From positions 1-32,061 of the forward strand of contig NZ_JARWAC010000044.1 of assembly GCF_029846175.1 (NCBI RefSeq): 32,061 nt of DNA. The letters run 5' to 3'. The stretch's first letter is position 1. Every line of letters starts with the position of its first letter. The stretch is from Sphaerisporangium sp. TRM90804 (GTDB lineage: Bacteria > Actinomycetota > Actinomycetes > Streptosporangiales > Streptosporangiaceae). Below the pieces are notes generated by a model. That model had not been told where the DNA came from. It saw only the letters and a list, made by a program, of their open reading frames with translations, and searched no databases. Shown one piece after another: positions 7,179-13,828 of this stretch. The position numbers and the translations under genes are program-made.

Positions 7179-8444
7179 ATGACCGCACAACCGTCCGGCG
7201 CGGGTTCGTCCCCGCGACGCGAACCCCCGCTTCTGGTGGGCACCCCCGACTTCAAGGCCGAGGCCCACGCCCGGTACGCCGAACTGCGCGCGCGCGGGCC
7301 CATCCACCGCATCCGCCGGCCGGACGGCTTCAGGGGATGGATGGTCGTCGGCTACGATCTCGCCCGCGAGGCCCTCACCCATCCCAAACTGGGCAAGGAT
7401 CCCGAGCCGGCCGCGGAACGCCTGCGCGCGGCGGGCTACCACATCCTGTTCCCCGGAACCGGGTTCGGCGGGAACATGCTCACCTCCGACCCGCCCGAGC
7501 ACGGCCGCCTGCGGCGGCTGGCCGCCAGCGCGTTCACGCCCCGCCGGACCGAGGCCATGGCTCCGCGGATCACCGAGATCGCCACCGGCCTGCTGGACGC
7601 CGTCGCCCCGCTCGGCGAGGCCGACATGGTGGAGTCCTACACCGGCCCGCTGCCGATGGCCGTGATCTGCGAGCTGCTCGGCATCGCCGAGGAGCACCGC
7701 GCCGACGTCCGCCGCCTGACCCGCACGGCCCTGCGCGACCCCTCCGACGAGCAGCGCGAGGGCCTGCGCGGCCTGAACGCCCTCCTGGGGGAGATCCTCA
7801 GGGAGCGCCGCCTGCGGCCCGGGCCCGACCTGCTGTCGGGCCTGATCGCCGTGCACGACGAGCAGGACGGCCGCCTGTCGGAGGAGGAGCTGCTCGGCAC
7901 CGCCGTCCTGCTGGTGGTGGCCGGCCACGAGACCACCGTCAACCTGCTCGGCAACGCCGTGCTGGCCCTGCTGGACCACCCGGAGCAGGCCCGCCTGCTG
8001 CGCGAGCGCCCGGAGCTGCTGCCCGGCGCGGTGGAGGAGCTGCTGCGCTTCGACGCGCCGGTCGAGACGACGCCCTCCCGCTTCGCCACCGAGGAGATCG
8101 TGCTGGGCGGACAGGTGATCCCGCGCGGGGGCGCGGTCACGGTCGCCCTGACGTCGGCCGGGCGCGACGCCGGCGTGGAGGAGGGCGGGGACCCCGACGT
8201 CCTGGACGTCACGCGCCGTTCGCCGCGGCACCTGGCCTTCGGCCACGGCATCCACCACTGCCTGGGGGCGCCGCTGGGCCGCCTGGAGGGGCTCATCGCG
8301 CTGCGCGTCCTGCTGGAGCGCTTCCCGGACCTGCGCTGGGCCGATCCCGGCACCGCGCCGCAGTGGATCCCCGACGGCATCACCCGCGGGCCGGTGTCGC
8401 TCCCGGTGCGCTTCACCCCCGAGGAGGGCGGGCGGCAGCGCTGA
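7179..8444 (+). CDS. Cytochrome P450
   Basis: The 421-residue soluble bacterial P450 shows the C-helix segment DPPEHGRLR (104-112), the I-helix oxygen-activation motif AGHETT (248-253), the K-helix ExxR (E287-R290) and the heme loop FGHGIHHCLG (354-363) with thiolate ligand C361. The pattern resembles actinomycete CYP107/CYP105-type enzymes, which hydroxylate or epoxidise small hydrophobic molecules using electrons from ferredoxin. No ferredoxin or ferredoxin reductase gene is adjacent, so partners must be supplied elsewhere. The segment between the meander and heme loop is unusual: SAGRDAGVEEGGDPDVLDVTR instead of the common ANRDP-x-x-F-x-DPD. The ATG follows a weak AGGA site. A whiB-like gene lies 141 bp downstream in the same direction. 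The substrate is unknown. Confidence 0.93.
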   Translation: MTAQPSGAGSSPRREPPLLVGTPDFKAEAHARYAELRARGPIHRIRRPDGFRGWMVVGYDLAREALTHPKLGKDPEPAAERLRAAGYHILFPGTGFGGNMLTSDPPEHGRLRRLAASAFTPRRTEAMAPRITEIATGLLDAVAPLGEADMVESYTGPLPMAVICELLGIAEEHRADVRRLTRTALRDPSDEQREGLRGLNALLGEILRERRLRPGPDLLSGLIAVHDEQDGRLSEEELLGTAVLLVVAGHETTVNLLGNAVLALLDHPEQARLLRERPELLPGAVEELLRFDAPVETTPSRFATEEIVLGGQVIPRGGAVTVALTSAGRDAGVEEGGDPDVLDVTRRSPRHLAFGHGIHHCLGAPLGRLEGLIALRVLLERFPDLRWADPGTAPQWIPDGITRGPVSLPVRFTPEEGGRQR

Positions 8445-8585
8445 ACCGGAAGATTCTTCTGTCCGAAATACCGAATATGGCATGGCAAAGTCATCTCCCA
8501 AACGGGTGTCAACCGGATCACCGCGGGCACGCGAATCTGGGCTGACCGGAACGGTCACGCGCCGCTCACTCGTGTTGGGATCGCC

Positions 8586-8861
8586 ATGGCCATGCAGGAC
8601 ACCGTGACACCCGCCCGCTCGTGGCCACGCCGCGCCGCCTGCCGGGGGGAGGACCCCGAGCTCTTCTTCCCGATCTCGGCCAAGGGCCCGGGGCACGCCC
8701 AGCACGAACGGGCCAAGGCGGTCTGCCGGCGGTGCCCGGTGCGCAAGCCGTGCCTGGACTTCGCGCTGCGCACCCGCGAGGAGCACGGCATCTGGGGCGG
8801 CACCGACCCCGAGGAGCGCCGGATCTCCGGGCGCGGGCGCGGCTGGGTGCGCACCGGGTGA
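8586..8861 (+). CDS. WhiB-family iron-sulfur transcription factor
   Basis: The 91-residue protein has the four cysteines that hold a [4Fe-4S] cluster in Wbl proteins: C19 (AACRGEDPELFFP), then C47, C50 and C56 (AVCRRCPVRKPC). The beta-turn GIWGG (68-72) and a basic tail (SGRGRGW) follow. DPELFFPI resembles WhiB1/WblE-type proteins, which bind the main sigma factor region 4 and DNA in response to redox or nitric oxide; assignment to a subgroup is tentative. ATG 8586 and ATG 8592 are both possible; GGGA lies 6 nt before the first. The stop is 3 nt from the stop of the convergent ngcG-like gene, leaving no room for a terminator between them. Confidence 0.93.
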   Translation: MAMQDTVTPARSWPRRAACRGEDPELFFPISAKGPGHAQHERAKAVCRRCPVRKPCLDFALRTREEHGIWGGTDPEERRISGRGRGWVRTG

Positions 8862-8864
8862 GCG

Positions 8865-9785
8865 CTACTTGAGCGCGCCCGCCGTCAGCCCCGCCTGGAT
8901 CTGGCGCTGGAAGATCGTGTAGACGATCAGCATGGGCAGGATGGCCATGCTGAGCGCCGCGAACAGGGCCGCCCAGTCGGCGTCGTAGCCCGCCGCGGTG
9001 GAGATGTCGGCGATGCCCTGGGTGAGCACCCACTTGTCCTTGGACTGCCCGCTGAGCAGCACGAGCGGGATCTGGTACTGGTTCCACTGCCCGAGCACGT
9101 TGAAGATCGTGATGCTGACGATGCCGGGGCGCGCCATCGGCACCATGATCTGGAAGAACACCCTGCTGTGGGAGGCGCCGTCCACGAACGCCGCCTCCGC
9201 GACGGCGTGCGGCAGCGTGCGGAAGAACGCCGCGAGGAAGAACACGGTGAACGGCAGCGAGTAGGCGATGTACACCAGCACCAGGCCGCCGCGGGTGTCC
9301 AGGCCGATGAACTGGCCGATCAGCGGCAGGTGGCCCATGTTCTGCACCACGAAGAACAGCGGCGTCAGCGCCAGGTACACCGGGAAGGCCAGCCCGGAGA
9401 CGAACAGCAGGTAGATCGCCCGGTTGCCGCGGAACGGGTAGCGGGCCAGCACGTACGCCGCCATCGAGCCGAACAGCATCGTGCCGAAGGTGCCGGCGGC
9501 CACCACCACGACGCTGTTGAGCATGTACCGGCCGACGCTCGCCTGCTCCCAGGCGCGCGCCCAGTTGTCCCAGCGCAGGGTCTCCGGCAGCGCCCAGGCG
9601 TTGCCGAAGATCTCGTCCTCGCTCTTGACCGAGGCGAGGAACGTCCACACGATCGGCACCACCACCAGGACGGTCCACACCAGCAGCGCGACGTGCGACA
9701 GACCCGACAGCGGGCCCAGGCTCAGCCTGCGCCGCGCGCGGGCCGCGCCGCGGCTCAGCCTTACCTTCTCGGCCTGCGTGACCAC
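8865..9785 (-). CDS. ngcG: Sugar ABC transporter permease, NgcG-like
   Basis: This 306-residue MalG-type permease has six predicted membrane spans and the cytoplasmic EAA loop EAAFVDGASHSRVFFQIMVP, which docks the ATPase subunit. It follows the NgcE- and NgcF-like genes in order, so I infer it is the second permease of an N-acetylglucosamine/chitobiose importer of the CUT1 family. The GTG at 9785 has GGGAGG 5 nt upstream and lies 11 nt after the ngcF stop. The same frame stays open far upstream through ngcF, but those codons are shadow. No ATPase gene follows; CUT1 importers in Streptomyces share the MsiK ATPase encoded elsewhere. The gene symbol rests on synteny with the well-matched binding protein. 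Confidence 0.85.
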   Translation of the reverse strand: MVTQAEKVRLSRGAARARRRLSLGPLSGLSHVALLVWTVLVVVPIVWTFLASVKSEDEIFGNAWALPETLRWDNWARAWEQASVGRYMLNSVVVVAAGTFGTMLFGSMAAYVLARYPFRGNRAIYLLFVSGLAFPVYLALTPLFFVVQNMGHLPLIGQFIGLDTRGGLVLVYIAYSLPFTVFFLAAFFRTLPHAVAEAAFVDGASHSRVFFQIMVPMARPGIVSITIFNVLGQWNQYQIPLVLLSGQSKDKWVLTQGIADISTAAGYDADWAALFAALSMAILPMLIVYTIFQRQIQAGLTAGALK

Positions 9786-9796
9786 CCGGGCCTCCC

Positions 9797-10738
9797 TTAG
9801 AACTCGACCCGCTCGCGGCGTGACAGGCGCAGGGCCAGCACCGCGAACGCGACCGTGAAGAAGAACAGCACCACGCCCATCGCGGAGGCGTAGCTGAACC
9901 TGAAGTACTGGAACGCGTTGCGGTAGATCTCGGCGGCCATCACGGTCGTCGAGTGGTCGGGGCCGCCGTGCTCGGCGGTCATGACCCACACGATCGCGAA
10001 GACGTCCAGGGCGGCGATGCCCAGGTAGATCCAGCCGACCTGCACGGTGTCCCACAGCAGCGGCAGCGTCACGTGGCGGAACAGCCGCCCGCGCCCGGCC
10101 CCGTCGATCTGCGCCGCCTCGTACATCTCGCGCGGGATGGAGGCCATGCCCGCCGAGAAGAGCACCACGTAGAAGCCCACGGCCTGCCAGACCAGCACGC
10201 CCAGGATCGACCAGAACGCGACGTTCGGGTTGGACAGGAACCCGATCGGCTCCAGCCCCAGGGCGATCAGCGGCGCGTTCAGCATGCCGCTCTTGTCGGG
10301 CCGGAACACCTGCTGGAACAGGACGGCGACGATCGCCACGGCCAGCACCTGGGGGAAGAAGAACACCACCCGGTAGAACCCCGACCCGAACACGCCCGAC
10401 ACCCCGCGCCCGGCGCCGCCCGCGTTGAGGAGGAAGGCGAAGAACAGGGCGATCGCGATGGTCAGCACGGGCAGCAGCACCAGCAGCATGCCGTTGTGGC
10501 CGACCGCCGTCCAGAACACCTCGTCGCCCAGCAGCCTCTGGAAGTTCTCCAGCCCGACGAACCGGGGGGAGGCGTTCACCCCCCGCCAGTTCGTCATCGC
10601 GATGTAGAACGCCTGGGCGTAGGGCGAGATCACGTAGACGAGGTAGAGCAGCACGGGGACGGCGAGGAACCCCGCGATGAACCGCGCCCGCGTGAACGAC
10701 GCCCTGCCGGCCATGGTGAACGGCGACCTCGCGCCCAT
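9797..10738 (-). CDS. ngcF: Sugar ABC transporter permease, NgcF-like
   Basis: The 313-residue MalF-type permease has a basic cytoplasmic N-terminus (RSPFTMAGRASFTRARF), six hydrophobic spans and the EAA loop EAAQIDGAGRGRLFRHVTLP. It pairs with the NgcG-like permease to form the membrane channel. The ATG at 10738 has GGGAG upstream, 65 nt after the stop of the NgcE-like gene, and a strong hairpin occupies that gap. Upstream continuation of the open frame is shadow of the binding-protein gene. Placement beside a clear NgcE homologue is the basis of the symbol. Confidence 0.85.
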   Translation of the reverse strand: MGARSPFTMAGRASFTRARFIAGFLAVPVLLYLVYVISPYAQAFYIAMTNWRGVNASPRFVGLENFQRLLGDEVFWTAVGHNGMLLVLLPVLTIAIALFFAFLLNAGGAGRGVSGVFGSGFYRVVFFFPQVLAVAIVAVLFQQVFRPDKSGMLNAPLIALGLEPIGFLSNPNVAFWSILGVLVWQAVGFYVVLFSAGMASIPREMYEAAQIDGAGRGRLFRHVTLPLLWDTVQVGWIYLGIAALDVFAIVWVMTAEHGGPDHSTTVMAAEIYRNAFQYFRFSYASAMGVVLFFFTVAFAVLALRLSRRERVEF

Positions 10739-10767
10739 CGTGCTGCTCCCGCCTCTCGTGCCGGCCC

Positions 10768-10796
10768 GGGGGAGTGCCGCAGGGCGGCACTCCCCC
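10768..10796 (-). terminator. Intraoperonic hairpin between ngcE and ngcF
   Basis: GGGGGAGTGCCGC (10768-10780) and GCGGCACTCCCCC (10784-10796) form a perfect 13-bp stem with a 3-nt loop, 8 nt after the binding-protein stop. A hairpin here would stop part of the transcripts or protect the upstream message, so more binding protein than permease is made. This arrangement is common in sugar-import operons. Confidence 0.8.
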
Positions 10797-10803
10797 CGCG
10801 CGG

Positions 10804-12225
10804 TCAGCGCGTGTACTTCTTGACCGAGGAGTCGTTCTTGATGTCGTCGGACTTGCGCTGGATGCGGTCGGCCCAGGCGCCGACCTCCAGCCGGCCCGCC
10901 ATTAGCTGCCCCGTGGCGGCCGCCACCTCGTCGTGCAGCTCCTTGTACCACTGGCGGAAGCGGAAGTAGGTCACGTTCTCCCCGGCCGCCTCCAGGGCCG
11001 CGGCCGCGCTCTTCAGGCCGGGCTGGAGCGTGCGTCCCTCGGCGGCGCCGTTCACGACGGTGAGCGTGCTGACCAGCTCGGTGAAGTCGCCCGCGCCCTT
11101 CTTGGACAGCATCGCGCGCAGGTACTCCATGCCGGCGCGCGGGTTGGCCGACCGGGCGGAGACGAAGTACTCCTCGCCGGGCCGGGAGTGCAGCGTGCCG
11201 TGCGGCAGGGTGTCGGCGTCGGAGAAGGACGGCAGCGGGAACATCGCGTAGCCGAAGCCGTCCGGGGTGGTGTCCTTCTGCTCGTTCTCCAGCCACGACC
11301 CGCAGGGCAGCATCGCGACCTCGTACTTGTTGTGCGCGGTCTGGGTCTGGATGTGGTCCAGGCCCTCGGTGCCCTGGAGCAGGTACTTGGCGCCGATCTC
11401 GGCGAAGGCCCCCGCAGCCTTGGCGACCGGCTCGGCCTTCCAGGCGCCCTGCTCCAGGTTGTCGATGTCCTTCAGCACGTCGACGCCCCCGATCTTGGCG
11501 GCGAGCGTGAGGATGGTCTCGTAGATGTAGAACGGGTGCTTGCCCGCGTAGGTGAACGGGGCGGCCTTGCCCGACTTCTTGATCGTCTCGCACAGGGCCG
11601 TGAACTGCTCCCAGGTGGTGGGCACCTCCCAGCCGTTGTCGCCGAACAGCTTCTGCGAGTACCAGATGCCCCACACGGTGCTCGCGTAGTTCAGCACGCA
11701 GAACGTGCCGTCGTAGCTGCCGATCTCCACGGCGGTGGGCAGGATGGTGTCGCGCACCTTGACGCCGGGGTCGTCCCAACTCGGGGCGTCCAGCAGCGCG
11801 CTCAGGTCCTGGAGCTGGCCGTCCTGCGCCAGGGCCCCGAAGTCCATCGCGTTGTCGCCGCTGTTGTTGATCACCTCGGGCGGGTTGCCGCCGGCGAAGC
11901 GCGGCTGCAGCGTCTTGGCGATCTCCTTGGTGGCCGAGTGCTTGATCTCGACCCCGGCGTGTTTCGTCTTGAACAGCGGCTGGTGGATGTTCTTGGCGTA
12001 GGCGTCGCCGAACCCGCCGTCGAAGATGACGATCTCCAGCGGCTTGTCGCCGGGGACGCCGAGCGGGTTGGCCGCCGAGGTGGCGGCGGTCGCGGGGGCC
12101 TGCGACGGGGCGCCCCCGCCGGACGGCGTCGCGCAGGCGCCGAGCGCGCCGGCCGCCGGCAGCAGCAGGCCGGCGAGGGCGGCGCTTCTCAGAAGCTCGC
12201 GCCGGGAAAGGGAGTTGTCCGCCAT
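10804..12225 (-). CDS. ngcE: GlcNAc/chitobiose-binding lipoprotein, NgcE-like
   Basis: The 473-residue solute-binding protein begins with a twin-arginine-like segment (SRRELLR, 7-13) and a lipobox ending LGAC (C31), so it is exported and lipid-anchored. The body matches my memory of Streptomyces NgcE closely: NPLGVPGDKPLEIVIFDGG, GGFGDAYAK, LQPRFAGGNPPEV, LDAPSWDDP, KVRDTILP and MLPCGSWLENEQK. NgcE binds N-acetylglucosamine and N,N'-diacetylchitobiose for import. The ATG has AGGAG 6 nt upstream. A 167-bp gap separates it from the SIS gene, so it may have its own promoter. I saw no DasR-type TGGTCTAGACCA operator nearby. The ligand prediction is strong by similarity but untested here. Confidence 0.9.
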   Translation of the reverse strand: MADNSLSRRELLRSAALAGLLLPAAGALGACATPSGGGAPSQAPATAATSAANPLGVPGDKPLEIVIFDGGFGDAYAKNIHQPLFKTKHAGVEIKHSATKEIAKTLQPRFAGGNPPEVINNSGDNAMDFGALAQDGQLQDLSALLDAPSWDDPGVKVRDTILPTAVEIGSYDGTFCVLNYASTVWGIWYSQKLFGDNGWEVPTTWEQFTALCETIKKSGKAAPFTYAGKHPFYIYETILTLAAKIGGVDVLKDIDNLEQGAWKAEPVAKAAGAFAEIGAKYLLQGTEGLDHIQTQTAHNKYEVAMLPCGSWLENEQKDTTPDGFGYAMFPLPSFSDADTLPHGTLHSRPGEEYFVSARSANPRAGMEYLRAMLSKKGAGDFTELVSTLTVVNGAAEGRTLQPGLKSAAAALEAAGENVTYFRFRQWYKELHDEVAAATGQLMAGRLEVGAWADRIQRKSDDIKNDSSVKKYTR

Positions 12226-12307
12226 GGTCTCTCCTGGGGGGCTGGAGCGGTCACCGCGCCGGGTCCTCCGTGGCCGGAGGGCCTCAGCGCACGTGGTCAG
12301 TCGATGG

Positions 12308-12326
12308 TGTCAAATGCCGCTGTCAA
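12308..12326 (-). promoter_or_regulatory. Candidate promoter elements upstream of ngcE
   Basis: TGTCAA occurs at 12308-12313 and 12321-12326, which on the minus strand gives two TTGACA hexamers 13 bp apart. Either could be a -35 element, or the pair could be activator half-sites. No convincing -10 follows at standard spacing, so the assignment is weak. Confidence 0.3.
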
Positions 12327-12358
12327 CGTGATCAACCGTACGCCGGGCGGCGGCCGGC

Positions 12359-12385
12359 TCGCCGGGTGATCGGCCACCCCGGCGG
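12359..12385 (-). terminator. Hairpin after the SIS-domain gene
   Basis: GCCGGGTG (12361-12368) can pair with CACCCCGGC (12375-12383) with one bulged base. It lies just past the stop of the SIS gene, suggesting at least partial separation of that gene from ngcE. No U-tract. Confidence 0.4.
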
Positions 12386-12392
12386 GCGGCGG

Positions 12393-13145
12393 TCAGCCGC
12401 CACGGCGGATGCGCCCGGCGTAGCGGGCTTCGAGGGCCCGGTTGTGCTCGTCGCCTCCGACGACGTTGGACGACCGGTAGATCGGCGGCGCCTCGCCGGC
12501 CTCCAGCAGCCGCCTCACCACCTCGGCGACCGTCATCTGGGCGAGCAGCGCCGAGGTGATCGTCGAGACCGCTCCGAACGTGCCGCCGCCGGGCAGCCCG
12601 ATGATCGCGTCGCCGTAGGGCGCGCCGTTGTCGAGCACGACGTCGGCCAGGTCGAGCAGCTTCAGGCCCGACGGGTGGCGGGACTTCATCTCGGTGCTGT
12701 GCTGGACCGACGTCAGCGCCACCAGGCGGTGGCCACGCTCCTTGACGATGGAGGCCAGCTCGACCACCGAGCCGTTGACGCCCGAGCTGGAGATCATCAC
12801 GAAGGCGTCCGGCGGCTGGACGGGCGCCAGGTCGAACACGCGGCGGGCGACCGTCGGGTCGCGCTCCAGCTCCGGCGAGCCGAGTATGGACGCGGGCTCC
12901 CCGCCGTACAGCACGAGGTCGCGCAGGGCCAGCCGGTTGGTGGGCACCAGCCCGCCGGCCCGCCCGGCGATCTCCATCGCGATCGCCTCCGAGTGCCCGG
13001 AGCCGAATGCCTGGATCACCCCGCCACCGCGCAGGGAGGCGCAGAGCAGTGACGCGGCCTCCCCGACGGCCTCCGCCTGGCTCCTGGCGACCTCGTGCAC
13101 CAGCCTCTCGACCTTCTGCACATAGGCGGTGGCACTGACGTCCAA
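12393..13145 (-). CDS. SIS-domain protein, UPF0309 family (NagS-like)
   Basis: The 250-residue protein has the phosphosugar-binding SIS fold: AFGSGHSEAIAMEIAGRAGG (about 46-65) and MISSSGVNGSVVELA provide the serine-rich sugar-phosphate site. It matches the UPF0309 group; the Streptomyces member SCO4393 has, as I recall, been described as NagS, acting on N-acetylglucosamine derivatives. Beside an NgcEFG importer this supports a role in amino-sugar metabolism. I chose the TTG at 13145 (LDVSATAYVQKV): GGGAG lies 9 nt upstream and the length fits the family. The alternative ATG at 13229 adds 28 low-complexity residues. An A/T-rich inverted repeat lies about 95 bp upstream. The family is certain; substrate and reaction are inferred. 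Confidence 0.85.
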   Translation of the reverse strand: MDVSATAYVQKVERLVHEVARSQAEAVGEAASLLCASLRGGGVIQAFGSGHSEAIAMEIAGRAGGLVPTNRLALRDLVLYGGEPASILGSPELERDPTVARRVFDLAPVQPPDAFVMISSSGVNGSVVELASIVKERGHRLVALTSVQHSTEMKSRHPSGLKLLDLADVVLDNGAPYGDAIIGLPGGGTFGAVSTITSALLAQMTVAEVVRRLLEAGEAPPIYRSSNVVGGDEHNRALEARYAGRIRRGG

Positions 13146-13239
13146 TCGTCTCAGCTCCCTTTCACGCGGCGCGGCCGTCGCGGCCCTGGTCGTCCCCGGA
13201 CACCCGGTGCCGTGGGTGGTTCCTTTCATGTCCGAGAGA

Positions 13240-13260
13240 TTGGATGAAAATATTCACCAA
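13240..13260. promoter_or_regulatory. Operator candidate upstream of SIS/ngc genes
   Basis: TTGG-a-TGAA (13240-13248) and TTCA-CCAA (13253-13260) are inverted arms around an A/T-rich centre, in an otherwise G+C-rich leader. TGAA-NNNN-TTCA cores are typical of RpiR- and GntR-like sugar regulators, which fits a gene acting on amino sugars. The regulator is not in the window as far as I can tell. Confidence 0.4.
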
Positions 13261-13342
13261 CCGAGGGCGGATCGCAAGAGGTCCGAACATCACATTCGGG
13301 CCGCGGGCGCGGCGGCGCCGCTGGTCGACGGGCGCCGGAGGG

Positions 13343-13690
13343 TCAGTCGGCGCGCTCGCGCTGGCGCGTGTCGGCGTCCAGGACGGTGTCGACCAGGCCG
13401 GGGAACAGCGTGTCGAGGTCCTCGCGGCGCAGCCGGTTCATCTTCGCCGTGCCCCGGTAGACCTGGACGATCACGCCCGCCTCGCGCAGCACCCGGAAGT
13501 GGTGGGTGGTCGTCGACTTGCTGACCACCAGGTCGATGGCCGAGCACGCGGCCTCCTCGCCGAGGGGGAGGGAGGCCAGGAAGCGCACGATGCGCAGGCG
13601 CATGGGGTCGGAGAGGGCGTGCAGCACGGCCTCCAGGCGGATCGCCTCGGGCTCGGGGTGGTCGAGGTTCCTTGCTGTTGCGAGCGACAC
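13343..13690 (-). CDS. ArsR-type winged-helix regulator
   Basis: The 115-residue protein has the compact ArsR-like winged helix: LHALSDPMRLRIVRFLAS, then the recognition helix region VVSKSTTTHHFRVLREAGVI and the wing (VYRGTAKMNRLRREDLD). No clear metal-binding cysteine motif (CVC-type) is present on the dimer or recognition helix, so it probably senses an organic or redox signal. The GTG at 13690 follows GGGAGGAAGG at good spacing; an upstream ATG at 13753 would overlap the shared operator region and adds residues unlike the family. It is divergent from the old-yellow-enzyme gene and very likely represses it and itself through the two inverted repeats between them. Confidence 0.88.
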   Translation of the reverse strand: MSLATARNLDHPEPEAIRLEAVLHALSDPMRLRIVRFLASLPLGEEAACSAIDLVVSKSTTTHHFRVLREAGVIVQVYRGTAKMNRLRREDLDTLFPGLVDTVLDADTRQRERAD

Positions 13691-13724
13691 GACGCCTTCC
13701 TCCCTGCGGTCCCGACCCTCATTG

Positions 13725-13740
13725 TACGAAGACCGTCGTA
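13725..13740. promoter_or_regulatory. Inverted repeat 1 in ArsR/OYE divergent region
   Basis: TACGA (13725-13729) and TCGTA (13736-13740) are perfect inverted arms with a 6-bp spacer, immediately upstream of the ArsR-type gene. The core GTACG/CGTAC sequence is shared with the second repeat, suggesting one protein binds both. Confidence 0.5.
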
Positions 13741-13742
13741 GT

Positions 13743-13770
13743 TTGACATCCACCGTAGTACGTCGGTTAT
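13743..13770 (+). promoter_or_regulatory. Candidate promoter of the OYE gene
   Basis: TTGACA at 13743-13748 is a consensus -35 lying between the two inverted repeats. The -10 is not sharp; GGTTAT (13765-13770) is the nearest at 16 bp. Both fall inside or beside the repeats, so a bound ArsR-type dimer would exclude polymerase. Confidence 0.4.
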
Positions 13771-13777
13771 CGTACTA
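13756..13777. promoter_or_regulatory. Inverted repeat 2 in ArsR/OYE divergent region
   Basis: TAGTACG (13756-13762) and CGTACTA (13771-13777) are perfect 7-bp inverted arms with an 8-bp spacer, a geometry suited to a dimeric winged-helix repressor. It lies about 50 bp before the oxidoreductase start. Confidence 0.6.
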
Positions 13778-13828
13778 GCGCAGGCCCCCGGAGGGGACGC
13801 CGATCCGACGAGGCGGAGGATGATGATC

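Noticed and set aside
7179..8861. A fragment of a biosynthetic gene cluster around the P450
   Set aside because: No synthase, tailoring partner or transporter is adjacent; one P450 is not enough.
9797..11779. Apparent fusion of a long N-terminal extension with the NgcF-like permease, and likewise 8865-10790 for NgcG
   Set aside because: The extensions read through neighbouring genes in the wrong frame; internal starts with ribosome sites and family-sized products are clear.
12226..12392. A DasR operator before the NgcE-like gene
   Set aside because: No TGGTCTAGACCA-like palindrome is found; GTGGTCAGTCGATGG is too far from the consensus.
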